From positions 346,266 to 410,265 of the forward strand of contig CAJNOI010000083.1 of assembly GCA_905250115.1 (NCBI GenBank): a stretch of 64,000 bases of DNA, in the 5' to 3' direction. Both the position numbers and the translations under genes were made by a program. This DNA comes from Adineta steineri. Taxonomy: Eukaryota > Rotifera > Eurotatoria > Adinetida > Adinetidae. Below, in pieces: positions 33,465 through 44,301 of this stretch (its first letter is position 1; each line of letters starts with the position of its first letter). Below the pieces are notes generated by a model. It made no database searches. It was not told the DNA's origin and saw only the letters and a program-made list of their open reading frames with translations.

Positions 33465-35410
33465 TTAACCGCCAGAGTATAATTCCGCAGTTTTTAAATT
33501 AGAAACATCGGTTCCAGCATTGACTAATACGTTTCCATTTGTTAATACGGATGCTGCATGTAAATATCGTTTATTAGTTAAGTTGCTAGTAAATGTCCAT
33601 GTTTCACTTATTGGATCATACAATTCAGCACTATTTAGTACACCATTACTATCAGATCCACCACTGACTAATACCTTTCCATTTGTTAATAGAGATGCTG
33701 TATGATAATAGCGTGCTGTGTTTAAACTATCCGTTAATGTCCATAGTCCAGTTGATGGATCATACAATTCGCTACTATCTAAATAACTATTATTAGAAGT
33801 TCCGCCACATATCAGTACTTTCCCATTTGTTAATAGCGATGCTGTATGATAGTATCGTGCAACGTTTAAACTACCAGTAAATTTCCAAGTTTGGGTCGAC
33901 GGATTATACAATTCAGTACTATCGATTTCAGCAGTACTAACACCACTAGATCCGCCACTGACCAATATCATTCCATTGGTTAGAACAGTAGCTGTATGAT
34001 AATATCGTGCAGTATTTAAGCTTCCAGTAAATGTCCAAATTTCACTCGAGGGATCATATAGCTCGGTACTATCTAAAACAGTACTACCATTCAACCCACC
34101 ATTAACCAATACAATTCCATTTTGTAATAACGATGCGGTAGAATAACGTCGTAAAATATTCGTAGTATTAGTAAGTCTCCAGCTTGCACTTAAAGTATCA
34201 TATAATTCAGCAGTAGCTCCAGTACTCTGTCCACCAGTAATCAATACCTTCCCATTTGCTAATACTGTTGCTTCATGAGAATATCTTGCATAATTCATAC
34301 TACTAGTTAATGTCCATATGCCACTCGATGGATCATATAATTCAGCAGTCTTTAATATACCACCGAAACCACCGTATCCACCCGTAACTAATACTTGACC
34401 ATCTAGTAGAATGGATGATGTATGATAATATCGTGCACTGTTCAAGTTTCCAGTCAATGTCCATACTAAAATATATTATTATCGAAAAAATTTTTCTTAT
34501 AGGAGAGTATAAATATTCTTCCTTATTACTAACCAGGTTCTGCTGTTGTAGTTGTAGTTGTAGTTGTTGTTGATGATGTTGTTGAAGACGTGGATGATGT
34601 TAATGATGTTGTAGATGATGATGTTGATGTTGATGTTGTAACTGTTGTCGTTGATAATGCCGTAGTTGATTCTATTTTCAAAAAAAAAAAAGGTTCAATA
34701 TGATTAAACTAAGAAGTTAATGTTTCTTTATCTAATTATAATATAACTATAGTTTTGAACACATTCACTTCTTTTTTTATGTTATTTATTTATAATTGAA
34801 GGAAAGATGCGTAGGCATAGTAGAACTTCCCGTAATGATATGCACACGTGTCAATCTTGTTAATTATACTCACATTTACACGATTCAGATCAAGCAAACT
34901 TCAAATTAGGTTTATCTTCGTAAAAATTCATTTTTGAATGAACTCTTTTATTTATATTTCGATCGCGGTAGTCATTTTTAATCATATTAATTTCATACTC
35001 TCAAGAATATTGACCTTACTCTAGTTATGAAATGGCTCAATTATCTATATTTAACAAAAGGAGAAAAGAATATCGACTTCATTTAATAGATAATTATTAT
35101 TTCGAATAAACTTACTAGTTGTTAATGAAATTGATGATTGATTCATATATATTAAAGAAGAATTTAAACTAAATTCAATTATAGTTGAAGTTATATTTGA
35201 ATATAATAATTGACATGTTTGATTAGTTGAAAAATAATTTAATGCATATATTGATTCATCTGAATTTAACATTTCACAAATACATTGATCTTGTGTTAAA
35301 TCAAGCAATGATTTACTTATAACACCAATTAATATATTATCTTTTATTAAACTAATACGAATTGAATCATGAATGGAGAATAATGAAAATAGAAATATTA
35401 TCCAAAACAT
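33465..35410 (-). CDS. Secreted PAN-like / Thr-stalk / Kelch-repeat protein
   Basis: Three exons join in phase: 35116-35410, 34534-34671 and 33465-34465 (477 aa). Exon 1 has a signal peptide (MFWIIFLFSLFSI) and a small Cys domain with QCICEML and NQTCQLLYSN spacing, PAN-like. Exon 2 is almost entirely Ser/Thr, a mucin-like stalk of about 45 aa. Exon 3 holds about seven Kelch-type blades of 47 aa (ARYYHTASLLTNGKVLVSGG ... SAELYDPSTGLW), enough for one beta-propeller. Family propellers bind sugars or proteins; the ARYYHTA wording is typical of the galactose-oxidase central-domain Kelch type, but no oxidase catalytic domain is attached. It shares its first two modules with the partial gene at 62549. 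Confidence 0.85.
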
Positions 35411-36738
35411 ATTTTCTTTGCTGCACCTTTTTTTTAAATGATTTTCTTTTTTTTTATTTTCAACAACTTTCTCAGGCGTTCCATATTTAATTATTAATAA
35501 CCAGAAAAAAAAATATTCTTTTTTTTTTCAGCAAGCATTTGTCTTAACGATAACAAACAAAATATGTCTGTATATACAGAGATAAGGAAACAAGAGAATA
35601 TTTTGTTACTCTTTGTAACTGTTTATGAAATTACAACAGAAGAAAAAACATTAATATTAATATTTTATTCAAATGTCATCGTTTTTTGTAAAAGTGCGTA
35701 GTTTAGTAATATACTGAAAGAAAAAGACTTTCTAATAAACTAATGAATGACACTATTTTACTGTTCTGTCAACTAATTTGTATTATACGTTAAACATTAG
35801 GATGAAAAGGAATGGTTTATATTATTTTAACATATTGGATGATTCATATAATAGCACTATGTTTTATTGTATTAAATATATTGATTTGCGAAGATGTATC
35901 ATCAAAAGGTGTATAGATAACTCTCTATTGTTAAATAAAAAAAGTTTTTCATTAAGTATTCAATATGGTAGGGCATAGTATTATCATGTGATTCATTCAT
36001 TTTGAATATGAAAGTCATCATTAAAGCAAACTAAAAGAGGTTTTTATAATATATCTTTAAAAAAAGCAAGATGTATTGATATACTTTCAAAATGTTCAAT
36101 ATCGCAATTATTATGACTCATTCGGTATGGGATAAAGACAATTTTCAAAAGTGTAGTAGTTATTATTATAAATATAATGTGATCAATAAATTGAAACTTT
36201 GAAATCTTTTATGACTACATTTAATTTTTTCTGAGTTGATAAAATGATTTATTCAAAAAAAAAGGCATTAATATTCAATTACATAATTTTAATACCACAA
36301 GATTTTTTTCAACTGTGCGGAATTACCTATATATTTTCCATATCCACGAACTATAAAACCATCTGAAGGAGTACAAATTTGATTATTTTTCTATATCAAA
36401 AAGACGATTGAATTGATCATAACAGCTGCTACTTGCATAATAGATCATTTTAATATTATATAAATAACTATCAATAGGAATATATGGTCTTAGTCGATAA
36501 CAATTTAATATGGAACAAATGCGCAATGTATTATTTTATTCCTATAAAAATCAACGAAAATGTTCTTGTATTGGTGTCATCGGGATTTTCAAAATGATGG
36601 AGCTGAGCCTTCAGACTGTTTTTTTATGTAGCTTAAATATCGATTATTTTTATATGAGACAAGATTAACTAGGATTTTGTACTGAATTTATTATATACAA
36701 AAAGAAAACAAAAATAAAATTTCGATAGTAAATTATGT
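35411..36738. other. Intergenic AT-rich
   Basis: One open frame of 66 aa (35778-35978) lacks any recognisable content and is not called. Nothing else is supported. Confidence 0.4.
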
Positions 36739-39321
36739 TTATTTATTTCGATCACATAATCTAAATAGCTTATGTCTAATAACATATATTTTGTTCCATA
36801 GAAATAATAATAATGATAAAATAGTAATAATTAGAAAAGTAAGAAATAATCCACCCATTGAATCAATTCCCATTGCTGTTGTTGTTTCACTAACGGCAGA
36901 GCATGTCGATGATCCAAACCATGTTGATTCTAAATCATCAAGATTACCTGCTTCTTTTAATGATAATATATTAAGATTTAAATCCTGTAAATATAACCAT
37001 CCTTTAGCAACAACAATACCACAATTACTTTTATCAAAACCTGCACCAACCAAAGTTAAATTACAATATATATTATTCGTAACATATTCAGCATAACTAT
37101 CATCTATTATAGCTGCATCAATTTTACCTTCAAAAAAAGCACTATACATTTGGTCATTATTTTCTAATGGATAAAAATTTGAAATTCCTCCTGATATATC
37201 TCTTAGATAATAATCTTCATACGATGTACCAACAATAATTCCTATTCGACTAAATGAAATTTTTCCATTTTTAATATCATCAATACCAGAAATAATATCT
37301 GTTGATTTTGATATTGTTAAATCTGATGCTAAATTAGCTGTATATGATGCAACTAATACTAAACTTAGAATATATAAACCAATAGTTAATAATCGTCCAG
37401 CTGGTGTTTTAGCAGTGAAATCTACACCATATCCAACAATATTACCAAATGAAAACCATGTACTCATTGCAATTGCAGAAATTACTGTTTTTTGTTGTAA
37501 CGTTTCATTTTCTGATCTTTCTAAGAAATAAAGTAAAATACCAGCATAAATTGTAGCTACTAAAATGATTAGCCAAAGATTGTATGAAAATGGTTTTAAA
37601 TAAGATAAAAGATCAATATTCGTACTAGATGTAATTGGTATCATAACACGTAATGAATTATCAGATATTGAAGTAGAAAAATCGACTATTTCTAAACGTT
37701 CATTAGTAATTGTCATATCACCAACAAATATATCATAAATTCCATTTGCTACTGCTTCAATAACTTGATCATAGGTTAGATTTGATGGTGTTAATTGAAT
37801 ATCTGGAATAAAACCCATGTTTACTCGTAAAAGTTCAATTAAATCAGGCATATAGCCAGTAAATGTCATTGTCGTATTTCCTGACGCATCGATATTATTT
37901 GTAACTATTGTCAATGGAGTTTCTTGAAGTATAGCTATTCGTAAAGTTACACCTTGGAGTGATGCTCGATCCGTTGGAATGATTAAGGAATTTCCTGGCC
38001 ATATAATAACATTTGCTCCTGTATATGTTTGCCATTCACCAGTATCAACATATTCTAATACAGGAGTAAAATCTATACCAGATTGAATATTTTGTACATA
38101 ATAATATGAACCATTTATTCGATCCGTTGAGTTATTATTAAATTCTATTAGACCCGATACACCAAGAAATTTTGTTGTACTCATAATATTCAATAATAAA
38201 TCTGAATTAATAAAATGATGATCAAAACAAAATGATGATTCATTAAATGATAAACATGAAGAAGAATTATTTTCAATTATAGAACAAAGTTGTTGTAATG
38301 ATTGAATTAATAACCAGGCTGCATCAAATGCAAATAATGCATAATAATCAACATTTGCTGATCCAGGAAATGTTTCTGGTTCATATTTTTGCCAAAGTTC
38401 ATAAGCGGCATGTAATAATGTTGTATTTATTGGTGCATTCACAATACTTGCTGTAACAGGTTCAACAGTAAGTATTCCAATTAAGTTTTCTCGATCTGTT
38501 TGATTAAAAGATGTTAATGAAATACTTGTACTTAATATCCATGTAAATTGTGAACCAAGTACATTTGCATCAAGTGCTTTTTGTAAAATTAAAGATGTAT
38601 AAAGTGCTTCTGCCCATACAACAATAACTCGTGTTGGACTACTCATTAATACTGTTTCCAAATCACCTTGAATATCTTGTGTTGCTATATCAAATATGAT
38701 TGTACTTTTAACTGTTAAATTATTATTCACAAATGCATTACTTATGACTTTAGCTCCATTCGATCCATATGCATCATTTTGATGAATAATTAAACATGAT
38801 GTCCAATTAAATCGAAGAAATAATTTCATAATTGCTATTGCAGCTGCTTGATCCGAAGGAATTGTACGATAAAAAGCAGGATAATCGTTTCGATCAGATA
38901 GATCAGGATCAGTTGCAGCATATGATACAACAGGAATACCAATTGTTTTACCAAATGGAGCTATAATTTCAGCTTCTCTTGATAATGATGGACCAACAAT
39001 GCCAAGAATATTTGAATTTGATACTGCTTGACATGTACTACGAAAAGTATTCATAATATCTTCATTGGTTTGTGATGATTCCCATCCTATATATTGACCA
39101 TCTATCGTTATATTATATTGTTGAGAAAGTAAAACTGCTGCTTTAAACATCGCACGACAATGAATAGATGAATTCGTAGTAACATCATCTTGAAATAGTC
39201 CCAATATTTGATAATCAGAGACATTTGACGATGTCCAATTGGCTTTTACATAATATTGTCCAAATATAAAATAGAATAATAACCATTGATAATTCCATCG
39301 AGATACCATACTTATTTTCAT
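36739..39321 (-). CDS. Ionotropic glutamate receptor with K+-type pore signature
   Basis: An 860-aa intronless frame; ATG 39321 is chosen because the in-frame codon two places upstream is TTG. Signal peptide; a Venus-flytrap ANF/LIVBP domain (about residues 30-420); ligand-binding S1 (about 450-560, with the anchoring Arg in NSLRVMIP); M1 LWLIILVATIYAGILLYFLE; pore loop AMSTWFSFGNIVGYGVDF near 628; M2 running into SYTANLASDLT (the lurcher-motif position, near 661); S2 with AAIIDDSYAEYV; and M3 LFLTFLIITILSLLLFLW near 823, then a short tail. Animal iGluRs normally have no VGYG; here V-G-Y-G sits where the K+-channel filter does, as in bacterial GluR0 and AvGluR1 of Adineta vaga. It is probably a glutamate- or amino-acid-gated K+-permeable channel. 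Confidence 0.9.
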   Translation of the reverse strand: MKISMVSRWNYQWLLFYFIFGQYYVKANWTSSNVSDYQILGLFQDDVTTNSSIHCRAMFKAAVLLSQQYNITIDGQYIGWESSQTNEDIMNTFRSTCQAVSNSNILGIVGPSLSREAEIIAPFGKTIGIPVVSYAATDPDLSDRNDYPAFYRTIPSDQAAAIAIMKLFLRFNWTSCLIIHQNDAYGSNGAKVISNAFVNNNLTVKSTIIFDIATQDIQGDLETVLMSSPTRVIVVWAEALYTSLILQKALDANVLGSQFTWILSTSISLTSFNQTDRENLIGILTVEPVTASIVNAPINTTLLHAAYELWQKYEPETFPGSANVDYYALFAFDAAWLLIQSLQQLCSIIENNSSSCLSFNESSFCFDHHFINSDLLLNIMSTTKFLGVSGLIEFNNNSTDRINGSYYYVQNIQSGIDFTPVLEYVDTGEWQTYTGANVIIWPGNSLIIPTDRASLQGVTLRIAILQETPLTIVTNNIDASGNTTMTFTGYMPDLIELLRVNMGFIPDIQLTPSNLTYDQVIEAVANGIYDIFVGDMTITNERLEIVDFSTSISDNSLRVMIPITSSTNIDLLSYLKPFSYNLWLIILVATIYAGILLYFLERSENETLQQKTVISAIAMSTWFSFGNIVGYGVDFTAKTPAGRLLTIGLYILSLVLVASYTANLASDLTISKSTDIISGIDDIKNGKISFSRIGIIVGTSYEDYYLRDISGGISNFYPLENNDQMYSAFFEGKIDAAIIDDSYAEYVTNNIYCNLTLVGAGFDKSNCGIVVAKGWLYLQDLNLNILSLKEAGNLDDLESTWFGSSTCSAVSETTTAMGIDSMGGLFLTFLIITILSLLLFLWNKIYVIRHKLFRLCDRNK

Positions 39322-39829
39322 ATGCAATTAATAGAATGTTATTGAAGAAAATACGAAATATTCAATGCTTACGAATAACTAATCGGTATGATTTCGTCTA
39401 TTGAAAGTAACTAGAGAACCATATTATCATATTAATGCAAACATACATATACTTCTTTTGGTTATATATTGAAAGTCACGAAAGTAAATAATCTATAAAT
39501 CATTACTAATATTATTTGTCAATAAAAATTACTTTTGCATCACTGAAATTAAATAGCTGTCGATGAATAATCTGTTTCTTTCAGTATCTTATGCCTCAAA
39601 TACTCTCGTTTCAATGCACAAATCAAATATATTCTCGTCATAGTAAACATAATTATTCATAAAGAAATTTTCAGTGATGTGTTCTTAATCCGAACGTTTG
39701 GATTTGTACTATTCGTAGATTTTCTTTACAAATACGTTAGAAATCTTGTTTTTGTTTTCATTTTAAGTTGAATATGTAGTTCCTGAGGGTGTGAGTGTCC
39801 CTTGTTGATCTAAAAAGAACGTCCACCCA
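39322..39829. other. Intergenic; telomere-like arm at the gap edge
   Basis: No gene. At the right end, CCTGAGGGTGTGAGTG (39782-39797) and GTCCACCCA right before the gap look like parts of a telomere-like inverted repeat, which may explain why assembly failed here. Confidence 0.4.
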
Positions 39830-39929
39830 NNNNNNNNNNNNNNNNNNNNNNNNNNNNNNNNNNNNNNNNNNNNNNNNNNNNNNNNNNNNNNNNNNNNNNN
39901 NNNNNNNNNNNNNNNNNNNNNNNNNNNNN
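39830..39929. other. Assembly gap (100 N)
   Basis: Exactly 100 N. It removes the 5' part of the HSP70 gene, so the real distance must exceed 100 bases or the two sides are not neighbours. Confidence 0.99.
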
Positions 39930-39930
39930 A

Positions 39931-40362
39931 GGAACACGAAATAAAAAGAATCTTGTTATTAATTCCAATTCAAATCGTTTATCATCAGATGAACTTGAAC
40001 GTATGATAAAAGATTCAGAACGATTTGCTGAAGAGGATAAAAAAGTTAAATATCGTGTTGATGCTAAAAATGAACTTGAATCATATGTATATTCATTAAA
40101 AATCGAAATAGCTGATAAAGATAAATCCGGGGGTAAATTATCATCGGAAGAAAAATTCACAATTGAAAAAGAAATTGATGAAAAAATCAAATGGCTCGAT
40201 GAAAATCAAGCAACTGCTCAAGTCAATGACTTTGAAACACAAAAGAAAATCATTGAAAATGTCGTTACACCAATTATGGCGAAACTTTATCCAGAACAAC
40301 AATCACTACCTAGCAGTGATATTCCAGCAACTGGTGATGAAGCAAATAAATGTGAATTGTAA
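39931..40362 (+). CDS. HSPA5: ER HSP70 (BiP) C-terminal fragment
   Basis: 144 codons to the stop at 40362, open from the gap edge. The reading begins in the end of the substrate-binding beta-domain (NKKNLVINSNSNRLSSDELE) and covers the helical lid (MIKDSERFAEEDKK, NELESYVYSLK, GGKLSSEEKF, KIKWLDENQ). It ends in Asp/Glu-rich sequence and KCEL. The wording is that of BiP, the ER chaperone, whose usual retention signal is KDEL or HDEL; KCEL is an unusual variant. Everything upstream (the ATPase domain and most of the substrate-binding domain, about 1.5 kb) is missing because of the assembly gap. No intron in the visible part. Confidence 0.8.
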   Translation, partial: GTRNKKNLVINSNSNRLSSDELERMIKDSERFAEEDKKVKYRVDAKNELESYVYSLKIEIADKDKSGGKLSSEEKFTIEKEIDEKIKWLDENQATAQVNDFETQKKIIENVVTPIMAKLYPEQQSLPSSDIPATGDEANKCEL

Positions 40363-41404
40363 ATATAGCTTTTCATTTTATTGTTATCTAAACCTGTTTT
40401 AAAATAAATTACAATTTTAACTTTAAAAAAATCTCCTTCGATCAAATACATGTTGCAGTCATGCAAAACGTGCAGAATGGTAGCAACACTTTTCTCTCTG
40501 AATATTCACAGATAATTTACATTCAATAGACCCCCTTCGATCGATCATCATATTATTATTTAACAAATTATTTGGTAAAAATATTACTTTTTGTACAAAA
40601 TAGTACATATGAAAGAAGAATTGTTCTAATGATTATTTATTTGAATTATACACATCATCACCTGGCTCTCTAAGGGGTGCGTGAGAGTGTATGTGACTAT
40701 CTCTTCTTTATTCGTAGTCAGATCCACAGCAACACCCACACGCTCAAGATTCTGTTATAATGAATCGTTCGATACTTTAAGTTAGTTACTGCACAATACT
40801 CTTTCCTTTACATATATTATTTATATGATGGCTGTCCACTGTAGTACATGATATTTCGTGATTATTCGAAAATAGTCTATGTCTAAATCGTATCCTTATA
40901 TTTAATGAATTATGGTGACTTATAAAGGCAATGAATAGATGTTCTTTCTCTGTTTGTCATTTACTCGCATGCATTGGTAGCTATTATTATCTATAATAAA
41001 TTTGTACAACAATACAAAATGGAATAAAACTGAGGTGCTCAAGAATTCTTGAGAGAGTTCTAGGATTCATTTTTTTAAAATTCTCTTATGAATTATATCG
41101 AATAACAGAAGGAAATAGAAAACGATTTTGAAAAATTGTGCAGCTCTATGTTGTGAATAATATCGAACTTGGCTAACTGTAAACGTCAAAATAGACAATT
41201 GAATTTATTTTAATAGAATTTATTTGATTATAGTGTAATGTACATGAAGTTACACTCTTGGGAGAAAACCAAAGTCAGTGAATAAATTATTAGTGATAGC
41301 TTGAATAAAAATGAATATATAACATTAAAAGTGTTGTAATAGAGTTCATAAAAGAAAAATGTTCACTTGAATCAATTTGCATCAATTCGAAAGCATAATT
41401 AGTA
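40363..41404. other. Intergenic with a telomere-like inverted repeat
   Basis: No gene is supported. It contains the palindromic unit at 40663-40752 and otherwise AT-rich spacer between the converging BiP and FG-GAP genes. Confidence 0.45.
40663..40752. repeat. Telomere-like inverted repeat unit (degenerate)
   Basis: TAAGGGGTGCGTGAGAGTGT on the left and AACACCCACACGCTCAAG on the right with about 50 bases between, the same plan as the better copies at 44079 and 50804. Confidence 0.55.
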
Positions 41405-43280
41405 TTAGACACATTGTGTTAGTAAAATGGCTAGGTTGTTACTATTCTGATTGGTCACAGCCAAATCGTATTTTCCATCCTTGTTAAAATCTTGAGCTAT
41501 AATTGACTGAAGTTGTTGTCCCATCGATGAATAGTTTTGCCCTTGTCTAAAAGTATCATTTCCATTTCCTAAAAAAACAATAATCGTATTTCCCACTTGA
41601 TTACACACAGCCAGATCCATCTTTGAATCTCCGTTTAGATCTTGTATAGCTATATCAATAGGGCTAGAACTAGTTGTAGAGTATGTTGCAGGACTAGCTG
41701 CAATAAATCCACCTGTACCAGTGCCGATAAAAATACTAACCGAGTTGGAACCATAATTGGCAACAGCTAGATCAAGTTTTGAGTCGCCATTGAAATCAGA
41801 CGTTCTAACTGAATAGGGAGCAGTTCCTGTTGTATACGTTGCATTGTTTTGGAAAAATCCATTACCAAACCCAAGAAAGATGAGTAGTTGATTGTTACCC
41901 CGACATACCACGGCAAGATCAATCCTACCATCGGAATTGAAGTCTCCACTAATTAAAAGTGAAGGATGTGAAGAAGCTGCATATGATGTTCCAGGTATTT
42001 GAAATCCACCATTAATATAACCGAGAAAAATGGTGATGTAATCCGAACCTGTATTTGTGACAGCTAAGTCAGTTATGTTATCATTATTAAAATCAGCAGC
42101 AACGATTCCCGATGGAAGTGTCCCTCCGCTGCCAAGAGTTGCAGCCGTTTGAAAAGATCCGTTGCCATAACCCAAAAAAATAGCGATATTACCGGATCCT
42201 TCATTACACATAGCCAAATCGAGATTTCCATCCTTATTAAAATCTTCAGAAACAAGTCCATAAGGATTAGTGCCACCAGATCCATAGACCATTGCAGGCT
42301 GTTGAAACGAACCATTACCAATACCCAAAAGTATTGAGATAGAATTTGTAGAATAATCAGTGATTGCCAAATCCCAATGTCCATCTTTATTGAAATCAGC
42401 AGAAATGACCGATTGTGGACCCGCATTGATATTATAAATAATAGGTGGTTGTTGAAGTCCACATGTATTACATACTATGTCTATAAAACAGAATAAACAA
42501 TAACATTCTAATAGAAGATAAAAAGATTTACTGTACATTTAAAATTTCTCGAAAAAGCCAGCCTCTTTAAACTGTTGCTTAAAAAATATAAAGCTCACAA
42601 GGTAAATCTTAATATCAAATGCCAGACTGCTACATCTCTACTCAAATTACCACGTGGTTAAAGTCTGTGATTTAGATCAAGAGTATAAAGAAATGATATT
42701 GACGATTATTACCTGTAGTACATGTATTTGTTTGAGTATTACAAGTAAGATTCAAATCTTGTCGACAAGCTAGCATTGAAGTACAATTCTCTCCATTATA
42801 CAATTGATTCGAACACTTTTGACCAGTCCAATAGGTATATAATGGACATTGACATGTATTATTTATACATTCAAGATATCGATTACCACCAGTACTGCAT
42901 TGATCACATGTTTGATTATAAGCTGAATAAAATTGTGAAGTAGCTGTTGTATTATAAAGTATTGCACCTATTCTTGATGTCACTGAACTTGAATTAGTAA
43001 GAATTATTCCAGTTGAATATTCACTTTGGAATAAACGGCATACTGATGATGATCGGTCATAATCAAATGTACGACATTGACGATTTTGATTACATAACAT
43101 TGAACATCGAAGTAACGATGAAACGCTTGAAAAAATATTTAACAGTTCAATAGGATCTTGTGGTTGAAAACGAGTACCGAATTGAGTTAAATGAATAGAT
43201 GATTGAAACAAATTATATTGCTGTTGTAATGTCAATGGATAAACTATAAAGTATATCATCAGCAGAAAAATGTTTGCCAT
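41405..43280 (-). CDS. Secreted PAN-like / EGF-like / FG-GAP repeat protein
   Basis: Two exons join in phase: 42713-43280 and 41405-42480 (547 aa). ATG 43280 gives a signal peptide (MANIFLLMIYFIVYPL); the longer frame starts at TTG. Residues about 25-100 form an Apple/PAN-like Cys module (CSMLCNQNRQCRTFDYD), then Cys-rich EGF-like units (CDQCSTGGNRYLECINNTCQC). Exon 2 carries about seven FG-GAP/VCBS blades of 47 aa, each with a D-F-N-x-D-G calcium-loop motif (ADFNKDGHWDLAITDY ... NSISILLGIGNGSFQ). It would fold as an extracellular seven-bladed propeller for adhesion or ligand binding. The longer exon 2 frame beginning at 42538 is intron read-through. Confidence 0.85.
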
Positions 43281-44301
43281 TGCAATGTTGATCTCCAATA
43301 TTCTTTTTCTAATATGAAAATAAATAAAATATAAACTAATATAAAGATTTCGCCTGAATCAATCATTTCGAGTACCGATCTGGATTTTAGATGAGTTGAT
43401 TTACTTTTATTCAATTAACTCTAATTTGTACCTTGTAGAAAATACATAAGGAATTTGTTGTAACATTCATCATGTCCACCTCATTATCATTGATAACATT
43501 TCAAATAGTCTCTTATTCTTATATCTAGTGCGATCCCTATTATGAGTGAATCCTTTTCATAGAGCAGGAATCATAATTCACAATTGCTAACGACTACTGA
43601 GATCAAATATTAATTGTTTGATGCCCGTTGTTAGAGAGTATATATTGAGTGTTTCTCAATCATAGAAGGAGACCAATAGGGAAAAGTAGAAAAATATATT
43701 TCTGAATTACAAAAGTGGTATAAAAAAATAAGAAAGAAAATTTATTTAATTTATTATTTATAAATGAGATAGAAATGTTCCGTCACTGCAATAAGATAAG
43801 CGAGAAAAAGTTTCTTTGAATAATATATTATAAAGAAAATACTGATTTTCTATAACTACAAGAAAAACAATGGAACGAACAAAATTATTTCAGGTACAAT
43901 GTAGAATCCAAATATTTATTTAAATAAAAAAACATACTTCCGATTTGATAGTTTAACAAATGAAATATGCACGTATAACGCAAAATATTCATATTATTGC
44001 TATCGATCGAAGACTACTTTATAAAAACTGTAATATAAGTAATTCATACTCGATAGAATTTTGATAAAGTGCTTTATCATCTTGAGAGTGCGGGTGTGGG
44101 TGTAATCCATGTAGAACATAGTATTCGCACACATATACACGCCCACACCCTCAAGATTTAGATAGAGAAGTTTCAAATGATGCCTGTTCATTTTAATCGT
44201 GAATAAAAAAAGTTTAAAGAGAACAAAATTAATTAGATTTCTTTCAAATACAAAGAATAATCAAGGTTAAACGAATGCATACAGGCGCAAATAAAAGTTT
44301 T
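43281..44301. other. Intergenic with a telomere-like inverted repeat
   Basis: No gene is supported. It contains the near-perfect palindromic unit at 44079-44156. Confidence 0.45.
44079..44156. repeat. Telomere-like inverted repeat unit
   Basis: Among the best copies: ATCTTGAGAGTGCGGGTGTG at the left end and GCCCACACCCTCAAGAT at the right, a stem of about 17 bp with a central loop; the left arm continues as GGTGTGGGTGTA. Confidence 0.75.

Noticed and set aside
36791..37096. Plus-strand frame opposite the glutamate receptor
   Set aside because: It is antisense to conserved receptor sequence and has no recognisable protein features.
42481..42538. Alternative start MYSKSFYLLLECYCLF for the FG-GAP gene
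   Set aside because: This is the 3' end of the intron 42481-42712 read through by chance; the upstream PAN-like exon joins in phase and gives a real signal peptide.
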